Origin: Cellvibrionales bacterium UBA2511 | GTDB taxonomy: Bacteria > Pseudomonadota > Gammaproteobacteria > Pseudomonadales > Porticoccaceae | Reading direction: 5' to 3' | NCBI GenBank assembly: GCA_002341315.1 | Contig: DDNV01000091.1 | Location: forward strand, 718-14,100 | DNA: 13,383 nt | Shown: piece by piece, positions 1-6,827 of the stretch | Layout: the number at the start of each line of letters is the position of its first letter | How positions within the stretch are numbered: position 1 is the stretch's first letter | Program-made: the position numbers and the translations under genes | The notes under the pieces: generated by a model | What the model saw: only the letters and a program-made list of their open reading frames with translations | Told to the model about the DNA's origin: nothing | Database searches by the model: none

Positions 1-992
1 TTGGCAATAAACGGACGGCCAAAGGAGACCAGATCACAACGGCCTGCCTTGAGCCGTCGGCGTGCCTCATCGGCCGTGTATCCGCCATTGGCGATATAAC
101 AACCTTTGTACCCAGCCCGGATAGCATCGATTACCTGCTCGGGCCGACCGTCGGCATGGTTACCCTGAAAGGAATCCTCCACCACCTCAAGGTAGGACAG
201 CCCGGTCTGGTTCAGCCGCTCGGCAAAGGTCCCATAGGTAGTCACTGGATCATCATCATACATATCATTAAAACTGCCGGTGGGACTGACCCGGATGCCG
301 GAACAATCGGCACCCCAGACAGAGAGGACGGCATCCACTACCATCATAGGAAAACGCAGCCGGTTTTCTAGAGAGCCGCCAAATTCATCATCGCGCTGAT
401 TGCTGCCACTGCGCAAAAACTGGTCGATCAGATAGCCATTTGCCGCGTGGATCTGAACACCGTCGAATCCCGCCCGCCGAGCGTTCTCCGCACCGACCCG
501 GTATTGATTGACGATGCCGGGAATCTCGTCTCTGTTCAACGCCCTGGGCTGGGGAATATCCACCATTCCCGAATCGGCACTGATAAAAGTCTGCGCCCCG
601 CGTGGCTTGATTGCGGAAGGCGCTACGGGCTGTGCACTCTCCGCCTGTAGGGCGGGGTGAGAAATCCGGCCCACATGCCAAAGCTGCAGATGAATTCGGC
701 CCCCTGCCTGATGTACCGCATCCGTGACCCTGCGCCAGCCAGCGATTTGCTCGTCCGTATAGATGCCGGGAGTAAATGCATAACCTTTGCCCTGCCGGGA
801 GATCTGGGTTGCCTCACTGATAATCAGCCCCGCACCAGCCCGCTGCCGATAGTATTCAGCATTCATTTCATTTGGAGCATCGCCTGGCTGGGCGGCTCTG
901 GAACGGGTCAGCGGCGACATGACGATGCGATTCGGCAACAACAGATTACCGAGCCTGAAAGGTTCAAAAAGAATGTCTGCCTGCGTGCTCAT
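1..992 (-). CDS. Old Yellow Enzyme family NADH:flavin oxidoreductase (ene-reductase), 3' end cut off
   Basis: FMN-dependent ene-reductase of the OYE/N-ethylmaleimide reductase group, which reduces activated C=C bonds (enones, maleimides, some nitro compounds) with NAD(P)H in the cytoplasm. Reading the minus strand from the ATG at 992 gives about 330 uninterrupted codons to the window edge. The usual length is about 360-370, so some 35 C-terminal residues lie outside. Visible marks are the N-terminal LGNLLLPNRIVMSPLTRSR block, HLQLWHVGR around residues 101-109, the catalytic substrate-binding pair H182 and N185 with Y187 in HAANGY, then DQFLRSGSNQRDDEFGGSLENR, and RVSP further on. The His/Asn pair is of the classical OYE type rather than the YqjM His/His type. 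The start is supported by an AGGAGAGG ribosome binding site 3-10 nt upstream. The gene is divergent from an enone reductase, and its promoter must lie in 993-1288. The physiological substrate is unknown; NemA is the nearest named type. Confidence 0.93.
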   Translation of the reverse strand, partial: MSTQADILFEPFRLGNLLLPNRIVMSPLTRSRAAQPGDAPNEMNAEYYRQRAGAGLIISEATQISRQGKGYAFTPGIYTDEQIAGWRRVTDAVHQAGGRIHLQLWHVGRISHPALQAESAQPVAPSAIKPRGAQTFISADSGMVDIPQPRALNRDEIPGIVNQYRVGAENARRAGFDGVQIHAANGYLIDQFLRSGSNQRDDEFGGSLENRLRFPMMVVDAVLSVWGADCSGIRVSPTGSFNDMYDDDPVTTYGTFAERLNQTGLSYLEVVEDSFQGNHADGRPEQVIDAIRAGYKGCYIANGGYTADEARRRLKAGRCDLVSFGRPFIA

Positions 993-1100
993 GTTCCTCT
1001 CCTGTTCCTGTGGCAATATTCTACCAGTCCGGCACGCACCCGTTTGGCATCCAGGCTGTGCCACACATACACACCACAACATCAGTATACCTTCAGTGGA

Positions 1101-1130
1101 TTGACTATCCGCCGACCCGTGACGGGTAAT
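1101..1130 (+). promoter_or_regulatory. Candidate sigma-70 promoter with overlapping palindromic operator
   Basis: In the 296-nt gap between the two divergent reductase genes, TTGACT (1101-1106, five of six matches to the -35 consensus) is followed after 18 bp by GGTAAT (1125-1130, four of six matches to -10). The perfect palindrome ACCCGT-G-ACGGGT (1115-1127) sits in the spacer and overlaps the -10, which is where a repressor site would be expected. The promoter points to the enone reductase at 1289. On the minus strand TATACT (1089-1084) is a possible -10 for the OYE gene, but I found no convincing -35. No regulator gene adjoins, so the binding protein is unknown. Confidence 0.35.
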
Positions 1131-1288
1131 GGAAATATATGTTTTCCTGGAAAGAATTCCCCGACAATATCTGACAGTGCCGACAAATCCACCTGCTGTG
1201 GCCCATAATCAGTATCATATAACCATGTTACAGCTTTGTCGGATCGCAGCACGACAAATAACCAAACCGATCTTTGCGGGAGTAAACC

Positions 1289-2311
1289 ATGCAGCAACCG
1301 GTCAATCGCCAGGTAATCCTCAAATCAAGACCTTCCGACATTCCACAGGCGGAGAACTTTGCTGTTATCGAATCGCCGATACCCTCTCTGAATGACGGAC
1401 AGGTACTGGTTCGCAATGTATATCTCTCGGTGGAACCAGCGATGCGCGGCTGGGTCAGCGCAGTGGCCAATTATTCGGAACCGGTGGCGATAGATGGCGT
1501 AATGCGCAGTCTCACCGTGGGGCATGTGGTGGAATCGCGCCATCCCGATTTCCAGATTGGCGAGGTTGTCACAGGCATGTTTGGCTGGCAGGACTATGCG
1601 GCCGTCGAGGCAGCCGCCATTCAACGCAAGGTGCCCGATAACGGACTGCCGATCTCCACAGCGCTCGGCGTTTTGGGAATCAATGGATTAACCGCTTATT
1701 TTGGACTTTTCGATCTGAGCCAGCCGGGCCCGGGTGACACCGTAGTTGTATCTACTGCTGCTGGTGCAGTGGGCTCCTGTGTGGGCCAACTGGCCAAACT
1801 GCATGGTTGCCGTACCGTCGGTATTACCGGTGGCCCCAAAAAAGTGGGCCTTTGCCGAGAGATTTTTCAGTACGACGAAGCGATTGATTACCAGACTGAT
1901 GATTTTGAAGCGGCACTCGCCCTGGCTTGCCCGGATGGCGTGGATATCTATTTCGATAACACCAGCGGTCCGATCAGCGATGCAGTGATGCGACACATCA
2001 ATGTCGGCGCACGTATCACCCTTTGCGGCACCGCCTCAATCACTCGCTGGGACCCCATCCCTCAGGGACCAAGGGTACACCGGCAGTTGTTGGTCAACCG
2101 GGCAAGAATGCAGGGCTTTCTGGTATTCGATTATGTGGATCGCTATGGTGAGGCGCTTGAAAAACTGACCCCTCTGGTTCGCAATGGTGAGCTTCGATAC
2201 CGGGAAGCCATTCTCGAAGGCATTGAGCAGGCACCGGATTCAATCGCCAGCCTCTACCGTGGCGACAATCTGGGCAAACGCTTGATCCGTATCGCACCTG
2301 ACCGTATTTAA
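1289..2311 (+). CDS. NADP-dependent oxidoreductase, zinc-free MDR family (leukotriene B4 dehydrogenase / CurA-like)
   Basis: 340-residue medium-chain reductase of the zinc-independent branch that includes LTB4 12-hydroxydehydrogenase, plant double-bond reductases and E. coli CurA. Members reduce the C=C of alpha,beta-unsaturated ketones and aldehydes with NADPH. The N-terminal GroES-like part carries the family marks VYLSVEPAMRGW (about residues 45-56) and GHVVESRHPDFQIGEVV. The Rossmann part has the dinucleotide-binding AAGAVGSCVGQLAK (A157-K170), then DIYFDNTSG and GARITLCG. No zinc-ligand cysteine cluster is seen, as expected for this branch. The ATG at 1289 is preceded by GCGGGAG. It is divergent from the OYE gene, and both enzymes act on activated double bonds, so co-regulation from the shared intergenic region is plausible. 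Only 34-88 nt separate it from the downstream antiporter, and no terminator is visible between them. The exact substrate cannot be read from sequence. Confidence 0.9.
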   Translation: MQQPVNRQVILKSRPSDIPQAENFAVIESPIPSLNDGQVLVRNVYLSVEPAMRGWVSAVANYSEPVAIDGVMRSLTVGHVVESRHPDFQIGEVVTGMFGWQDYAAVEAAAIQRKVPDNGLPISTALGVLGINGLTAYFGLFDLSQPGPGDTVVVSTAAGAVGSCVGQLAKLHGCRTVGITGGPKKVGLCREIFQYDEAIDYQTDDFEAALALACPDGVDIYFDNTSGPISDAVMRHINVGARITLCGTASITRWDPIPQGPRVHRQLLVNRARMQGFLVFDYVDRYGEALEKLTPLVRNGELRYREAILEGIEQAPDSIASLYRGDNLGKRLIRIAPDRI

Positions 2312-2399
2312 CCGATGGCAAAACACAGGATGGCAGCCCCTTAACTTGGGTCCCTTACCATCGCAAACTACCGCAATCCATAGCAAATTATGCCCGACC

Positions 2400-4085
2400 A
2401 TGACGCCATCCTATCTCACTGACATCATCGCCCTGCTGGTGGCGGCTGTCATCGCCGTACCACTGGCTCAGACACTGCGGCTCGGCGCTGTCCCGGGTTT
2501 TCTGATCGCCGGGCTGGCAGTGGGACCTTACGGATTTGGTCTGATCAGTAATGTCGGCGACATCAGTCACCTCGCTGAAATCGGTGTGGTCTTTCTACTG
2601 TTTGTAATTGGTATTGAACTGAAACCTTCCCTGCTCTGGCAGATGCGCCGCCTGGTATTTGGCCTGGGTTCCCTGCAGGTATTGTTGACTGCGGTTCTGA
2701 TCGGCAGTATTGCCTATTTCCTATTCGATATTCCCTCCCATGCGGCCATTTTGATTGGCCCGGCGCTGGCCCTGTCTTCCACTGCTTTTGTCATCCAGCT
2801 AATCGCTGACCAAAAACTGATAAATTCAAGCTATGGTCGCTCCTCTATCGCTGTGCTGCTGATGCAGGATCTCGCTGTAGTCCCTTTACTGGCGCTGGTT
2901 CCTCTGCTCTCCGGGCCAGAAATCAAAATGGATGACGATATCTGGCTGACGCTGATCAAATCCGTTTCGATTGTCGCACTGGTAGTCTTTGTGGGGCGCT
3001 ATTTACTGCACCCGCTCTTACACCGGGTGGCCATGTCCGGTAGCCGCGAAGTATTCACGGCCTCAGCAGTACTGATTGTGATAGGCACCGCGCTGGCCAC
3101 TGAACATGCCGGCCTGTCCATGGCGATGGGCGCCTTTCTGGCGGGTATGCTGATCTCCGACTCATTTTACCGCCATCAGGTAATTGCTGAAATTGAGCCC
3201 TTTCGCGGCCTGTTGCTGGGTATGTTTTTCATGTCCATGGGGATGTCGCTGAATATAGGTCTACTACTGGACAAACCGTTTCTCTCCCTTGGCCTGCTCG
3301 GTCTCCTGTTGCTGGTAAAATTGTTAGTACTGTTACCGATCTGCCTCCTGTTTGGGTTAAAAACCCGGGTCAGCCTGGCCATCGCACTGATACTTGCCCA
3401 AAGTGGCGAATTTTCTCTGGTGCTTTTTTCTCTGGCAAATAAATCCGGCCTGCTCGGCACAGCATTGTTTCAGCAGCTTTTACTGGTGGTCTTGCTGAGC
3501 ATGCTTGCGACCCCGTTACTGGCAAGGAAAGCCGAAAAATTGGCGAAATCCCATCACGGAGAACGACATGAGCCAGAAACCATCGCTGAAGCACCGATAG
3601 TTCTGGCGGGCTTTGGCCGGGTTGGCTGCAATGTCGGTGAAATTCTCACCCGATCTGGCAAATCGTTTGTCGCGCTGGATGCAGACCCCGAGATCGTCAA
3701 GCGGGAGCGAGCCAACGGCCACCCTGTCTATTTTGGCGATGTTCGAAAACCCGAAGTTCTTATATCCGCAGGCGCAACCAATGCCCAGGTCATCATCGTC
3801 ACCATCAATGACCCGAAAGCCACAGAGGAGATCGTCGCCTCTCTGCGACGCACCTACCCCAAGAAGCATATCTATGCCCGTGGTCTCGGTCTGCCCCAGT
3901 GCCAGTCCCTGAGTGATCTGGGTGCCAACGGGGTAGTTTCGGAAAACCTTGAAGCCAGTCTCGAACTGGCCAGAATGGCATTGGCAGATATGGGCGTATC
4001 GGATGCCATTTTGTTGGATACGATCGATAAGTTTCGCCAGAGGTACCAGAGTCGGATCAAGCGCACCAAGCTCGACGAACCCTAA
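2400..4085 (+). CDS. Monovalent cation:proton antiporter-2 (CPA2, Kef-like) with C-terminal TrkA-N/RCK domain
   Basis: Inner-membrane K+(Na+)/H+ antiporter of the KefB/KefC type, 561 residues from the chosen start. Residues 1 to about 385 are the Na_H_Exchanger membrane domain, with many hydrophobic segments. Marks include GFLIAGLAVGPYGFG, FLLFVIGIELKPS, LSSTAFVIQLI, GAFLAGMLISDSFYR and AQSGEFSLVLF (residues 333-343). From about residue 399 a Rossmann RCK domain begins, with nucleotide-binding GFGRVG (404-409), LDADP, and YFGDVRKPEVL. It is somewhat shorter than E. coli KefB/KefC (about 600-620), at the C-terminal tail. An in-frame TTG at 2346 would add 18 residues. I prefer ATG 2400 because the first membrane segment follows directly, although neither start has a good ribosome binding site. 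In E. coli, Kef systems are gated by glutathione adducts and paired with a KefF/KefG oxidoreductase; here the preceding genes are different reductases. True Kef gating is unproven. Confidence 0.9.
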   Translation: MTPSYLTDIIALLVAAVIAVPLAQTLRLGAVPGFLIAGLAVGPYGFGLISNVGDISHLAEIGVVFLLFVIGIELKPSLLWQMRRLVFGLGSLQVLLTAVLIGSIAYFLFDIPSHAAILIGPALALSSTAFVIQLIADQKLINSSYGRSSIAVLLMQDLAVVPLLALVPLLSGPEIKMDDDIWLTLIKSVSIVALVVFVGRYLLHPLLHRVAMSGSREVFTASAVLIVIGTALATEHAGLSMAMGAFLAGMLISDSFYRHQVIAEIEPFRGLLLGMFFMSMGMSLNIGLLLDKPFLSLGLLGLLLLVKLLVLLPICLLFGLKTRVSLAIALILAQSGEFSLVLFSLANKSGLLGTALFQQLLLVVLLSMLATPLLARKAEKLAKSHHGERHEPETIAEAPIVLAGFGRVGCNVGEILTRSGKSFVALDADPEIVKRERANGHPVYFGDVRKPEVLISAGATNAQVIIVTINDPKATEEIVASLRRTYPKKHIYARGLGLPQCQSLSDLGANGVVSENLEASLELARMALADMGVSDAILLDTIDKFRQRYQSRIKRTKLDEP

Positions 4086-4334
4086 GCGCATGGGAAGTGG
4101 CCCTGAGCCCCAAAACTTACTGGCCATCAAATAAATCTACCATTCCTTAAAAAAACCCTATATAGTGCGTAAAGCTTGAAAGTACGTCCTATATTTATGT
4201 GCACCATTTCGATGTCTCATGTTTAGAACTTCGTCCTGTTATTCATAATTACTAGCAATACTTCCAGCAAATACCGCCTCCTCAAAAAGGCAACAATTAA
4301 TACTTTATTACCAATGAATAGATAGGAAACGAAT

Positions 4335-4544
4335 ATGTCTACAGTTACCGGCACCGTAAAATGGTTTAACGAATCAAAAGGTTTTGGATTTATCGAACGT
4401 GAATCCGGCCCCGATGTTTTTGCTCATTTCAGCGCCATTTCAAGCTCAGGCTTCAAAACCCTGATCGAAGGCCAGAAAGTGGAGTTTACTGTCACCCAGG
4501 GACAGAAAGGTCCCCAGGCTGAAAACATCGTAGTCGTCTCTTAA
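4335..4544 (+). CDS. CspA-family cold-shock protein
   Basis: 69-residue single cold-shock domain, the full length of the CspA family. It binds single-stranded RNA/DNA, acting as an RNA chaperone or transcription antiterminator in the cytoplasm. Both RNA-binding motifs are intact: RNP1 KGFGFI (residues 15-20) and RNP2 VFAHF (28-32), with the N-terminal GTVKWFN block. The start is supported by AGGAAA a few bases upstream of the ATG. The upstream gap (4086-4334) is AT-richer than the flanking genes. It may hold a promoter (weak TTTAGA 4222-4227 / CATAAT 4244-4249, 16-bp spacing) and an untranslated leader of the kind csp genes often have, but I could not define a cold box. The gene is followed by two hairpins and a strong terminator, so it is probably monocistronic. 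Whether it is cold-induced or constitutive cannot be told. Confidence 0.96.
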   Translation: MSTVTGTVKWFNESKGFGFIERESGPDVFAHFSAISSSGFKTLIEGQKVEFTVTQGQKGPQAENIVVVS

Positions 4545-4566
4545 TATAGAGACCTAGAGACTACCT

Positions 4567-4611
4567 GCTGACAACTATCAGTTGTCAGCCCGCATCTTCC
4601 CGAAGAAGCGG
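4567..4611 (+). other. Two tandem hairpins in the csp 3' UTR
   Basis: Directly after the csp stop codon, a perfect 10-bp stem GCTGACAACT / AGTTGTCAGC (4567-4576 with 4580-4589, loop ATC) is followed by a second, smaller stem (CCGC 4590-4593 with GCGG 4608-4611, plus inner TCTT/AAGA). Neither ends in a T-run, so they are not terminators themselves. Together with the terminator at 4621 they would make a three-hairpin 3' end on the mRNA. Confidence 0.6.
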
Positions 4612-4615
4612 ACTG

Positions 4616-4648
4616 AAAAAGGGCAAGGTTTATACCTTGCCCTTTTTT
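4616..4648 (+). terminator. Rho-independent terminator after csp
   Basis: Perfect 9-bp stem GGGCAAGGT (4621-4629) / ACCTTGCCC (4634-4642) with a TTAT loop, preceded by five A and followed by six T. The A-tract and T-tract can extend the stem, so it could also work on the opposite strand. It separates the cold-shock gene from the cupin gene that starts at 4704. Confidence 0.93.
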
Positions 4649-4703
4649 ATTAACGCTTTATCCTGAATATTGCGAGAGCAAAGCTACGACAAGGAGATAA
4701 AAA

Positions 4704-5036
4704 ATGACAACCAAACTGAATTTTGAGGGCGTAACCCGCACTAACCGGAAAGATGTTGAGGCTGTCGAGGTCTGCCCGGGCATTTTTGAAACAAAGCTCT
4801 GGGCCGGGGAAAACGGTAGCTGGGCAGCAATCTATGAATTTAAGCCGGGTGCCAAATTTCCCGACATCGACAAACATGAGAAAGGGCCTGAGCAAATCTA
4901 TGTTATCTCGGGTGTATTTGGTGGCGGTAAAGAAGACTATCGAGAAGGTGACTTTGTTCACCAGCCCAAGAACTCCTCTCACATTCCACAATCGGAAACC
5001 GGTTGCACGCTGTTGGTGATCTACCCTGAAGGCTGA
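4704..5036 (+). CDS. ChrR-like cupin domain protein
   Basis: 110-residue single-domain cupin resembling the C-terminal cupin of the anti-sigma factor ChrR (Cupin_7 type). It lacks the N-terminal zinc anti-sigma domain, so it is probably a stand-alone metal-binding small protein. The cupin core runs from about residue 40 to 108. Motif 1 is DKHEKGPEQIYVISG (D56, H58, E63 near the metal site) and motif 2 is YREGDFVHQPKNSSHIP (H93). The position where ChrR has the first histidine of HxH appears to be D56, so metal binding may be altered. A strong AAGGAG ribosome binding site lies 8 nt before the ATG. It follows the csp terminator and precedes a methyltransferase by 115 nt on the same strand. No sigma-factor gene is nearby. 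The function is unknown; metal- or oxidant-linked roles are only guesses. Confidence 0.82.
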   Translation: MTTKLNFEGVTRTNRKDVEAVEVCPGIFETKLWAGENGSWAAIYEFKPGAKFPDIDKHEKGPEQIYVISGVFGGGKEDYREGDFVHQPKNSSHIPQSETGCTLLVIYPEG

Positions 5037-5151
5037 CATCGATATCATCAGGTTTCTGGCAGCCAAGTTCACCCCTCATCACTGCGCCCTACTTTGCCGA
5101 TGAGCAGGCTGCTGTAACTGACATTACCAACCAACGCATACTGGAGCTCCC

Positions 5152-5805
5152 ATGTCACTGCTGCGCGTCCGCTACCAGACCATAGAGTTTGGTGAACTGG
5201 ATATTCACATCCGAACCCTGCGCAGCAATCTGGAATACAGCGATCCGGACGGAGACGCTGAAGCGTTGGGCATCTCTTCAGCCAGCTGGCCACTTTTCGG
5301 TGTCGTCTGGGATTCGGCCAAAGCATTGGCACACCACATGCTCAACCAGGATACGGTGGGGAAGCGTATTCTCGAGGTAGGCTGTGGTATTGGCCTGGCG
5401 AGCCTGGTACTCAATCATGGTGGCACTGACATCACCGCCACGGACTACCATCCCCGGGCAGGGGAATTTCTCGATATCAATGTCCAGCTCAATCAGGGGC
5501 AGCCCATTCCTTTTGTCCGAACGGGCTGGGCCGATGAAGACCTGCTACTGGGTAAATTCGACATGATTATCGGCAGTGATCTGTTGTACGAGCGTGAACA
5601 CGTCGACCTGCTGGCAGCCTTTATCGATAAACACGCACGGCCCACCTGCGAAGTGATCATCGTAGATCCGGGCAGAGGCCATCACGCGCCATTCAGTAAA
5701 AAAATGATTCAGCTTGGCTACACTTCCAGCCAGCAGAAAATAGCCAACACCGACTACTTGCCAGAGACCTTCTCCTGCCAGGTGCTTCAATATTACCGGC
5801 AATGA
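5152..5805 (+). CDS. Class I SAM-dependent methyltransferase, Methyltransf_16 / METTL21-like
   Basis: 217-residue seven-beta-strand methyltransferase most like the lysine-methyltransferase family Methyltransf_16 (eukaryotic METTL21/EEF-KMT group). SAM-binding motif I is ILEVGCGIGLASL (residues 73-85) and the acidic residue closing strand 2 is D98 in ATDYHP. The family post-motif is GSDLLYE (141-147), close to the (D/E)xxY signature of protein lysine methyltransferases. The N-terminal SASWPLFGVVWDSA block (43-56) is the family's W-PxGxxxW-type element. These features suggest a protein-lysine methyltransferase, but the target is unknown and a small-molecule substrate is possible. A GGAG lies about 7 nt upstream of the ATG. 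It is convergent with the cyn operon, whose last gene ends 30 bp away. Confidence 0.85.
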   Translation: MSLLRVRYQTIEFGELDIHIRTLRSNLEYSDPDGDAEALGISSASWPLFGVVWDSAKALAHHMLNQDTVGKRILEVGCGIGLASLVLNHGGTDITATDYHPRAGEFLDINVQLNQGQPIPFVRTGWADEDLLLGKFDMIIGSDLLYEREHVDLLAAFIDKHARPTCEVIIVDPGRGHHAPFSKKMIQLGYTSSQQKIANTDYLPETFSCQVLQYYRQ

Positions 5806-5835
5806 CCACCTCCAAACTCCCGGCTGAACCCTCAA

Positions 5836-6309
5836 TCAGAGTCCCAGAGCCGAGAGACCGGGGTAATCCATTGGCCGAACTCCCGGCGACCAGTCGAATT
5901 TTCTTTCAGCTTCAGTGATGGGTATATCGTTGATACTGGCATAACGGGTTTTCATCAGGCCATTTTTGGCAAACTGCCAGTTTTCATTGCCGTATGAGCG
6001 AAACCAGTTATCCTCCCCATCGCGCCATTCATAGGCAAATCGCACCGCAATTCTGTCATCACTAAATGCCCATATTTCCTTGATCAACCGGTAGTCCAGC
6101 TCGCGTAACCACTTGTTTTCCAGAAATGTAACAATCTCATCGCGACCACAGAGAAACACTGACCGGTTGCGCCAGCGGGAATCCTCCGTATAAGCCAGCG
6201 ACACCAATGCCGGGTCTTTGGTATTCCAAGCATCCTCGGCCCTGCGCACCTTGAGCACGGCGTCCTCAAATGTAAACGGGGGCAACGGTGGCTTCAGTGG
6301 TTCATCCAT
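5836..6309 (-). CDS. DUF1348 family protein, NTF2-like fold (last gene of the cyn operon)
   Basis: 157-residue protein with the conserved DUF1348 pattern: [21 protein letters not shown] near the N-terminus, SRWRNR (residues about 48-53), [41 protein letters not shown], and the C-terminal PGLSALGL. The family adopts the small alpha+beta cone of the SnoaL/NTF2 superfamily, which often holds a hydrophobic ligand pocket. No biochemical role is established that I know of. The start is supported by GAGGAGAAG just upstream. It begins 57 nt after the cyanase stop on the same strand with no terminator visible between, so it is probably co-transcribed with cynABDS. That links it to cyanate or nitrogen metabolism by context only. 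It has no signal peptide and is presumably cytoplasmic. Confidence 0.88.
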   Translation of the reverse strand: MDEPLKPPLPPFTFEDAVLKVRRAEDAWNTKDPALVSLAYTEDSRWRNRSVFLCGRDEIVTFLENKWLRELDYRLIKEIWAFSDDRIAVRFAYEWRDGEDNWFRSYGNENWQFAKNGLMKTRYASINDIPITEAERKFDWSPGVRPMDYPGLSALGL

Positions 6310-6366
6310 AGTCTTCTCCTCGCAGCAACCGAAGTGGCATCAGCTCCCACACAATCCGGCAAGACA

Positions 6367-6807
6367 TCACCAGCTCTTGTAGGGTAGAAACTTGCCGTTC
6401 AGGGTCAGCAACACCCGGTCACCTTTGGGGTCTTCAATCTTGTCGACTTCCATGGAAAAATCGATGGCGCTCATGATCCCGTCACCAAATTTTTCCTGAA
6501 TAACCTCTTTCAGAGTATCCCCGTAGACCCCAACCACCTCGTAAAGCCGGTAGATCAACGGGTCTGTCGGCACCGACTTGTCCCAGTTTTTTGTTGGATA
6601 GCTCGCCAGTGCAGTGGCAACTTCCGGACCCAGACCCAGGTAGTCGGCAATTGCTTTCGCCTTTTCCGGTGGGGCACTGTTCATGCCGAGACAGGCGGAG
6701 GTCAGCCACACCGTCGACATACCCAGATCATCGGCCATGGTCTCCCAGCTCAAACCCTTGGCCAGCTTGATACTGATAATGGTTTCAGTCATGGATACTT
6801 TGTTCAT
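6367..6807 (-). CDS. cynS: Cyanate hydratase (cyanase)
   Basis: Catalyses cyanate + bicarbonate to carbamate + CO2, with carbamate breaking down to ammonia, so cyanate is detoxified and becomes a nitrogen source. At 146 residues it is about ten shorter at the N-terminus than the E. coli enzyme (156). The active-site triad is present with the exact E. coli spacing: R87, E90 and S113 correspond to R96, E99 and S122, in PLIYRLYEVVGVYGDTLKE and EKFGDGIMSAIDF. The N-terminal 70 residues form the POU/HTH-like domain of cyanases; the C-terminal domain ends in LTLNGKFLPYKSW. The family works as a decamer in the cytoplasm. An AAGGAG site precedes the ATG at 6807, and the gene starts 20 nt after cynD. 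A second in-frame ATG at residue 6 would give a slightly shorter protein. No cynT carbonic anhydrase is in the window to supply bicarbonate. Confidence 0.98.
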   Translation of the reverse strand: MNKVSMTETIISIKLAKGLSWETMADDLGMSTVWLTSACLGMNSAPPEKAKAIADYLGLGPEVATALASYPTKNWDKSVPTDPLIYRLYEVVGVYGDTLKEVIQEKFGDGIMSAIDFSMEVDKIEDPKGDRVLLTLNGKFLPYKSW

Positions 6808-6827
6808 GGAAACTCCTTAACTTTTCA

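Noticed and set aside
657-1208. 183-codon plus-strand frame overlapping the OYE gene
   Set aside because: The minus strand gives an unbroken, clearly homologous OYE protein here, and the plus frame has no family signature.
2346-2399. In-frame TTG start that would add 18 residues to the antiporter
   Set aside because: The added stretch is polar and proline-rich, has no clear ribosome binding site, and the membrane segment begins right after the ATG at 2400. Not excluded, only less likely.
4097-4122. TGGCC...GGCCA pair after the antiporter gene
   Set aside because: A five-base stem with a long loop and no adjoining T-run is not a convincing terminator.
4176-4195. TTGAAA and TATATT as a promoter for the csp gene
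   Set aside because: The spacing is only 8 bp, too short for a sigma-70 promoter.
5792-5867. ATTACC...GGTAAT inverted repeat around a smaller CGGCT/AGCCG pair between the convergent genes
   Set aside because: The arms are far apart and short, the element overlaps both gene ends, and no T-run follows on either strand, so I do not call a terminator.
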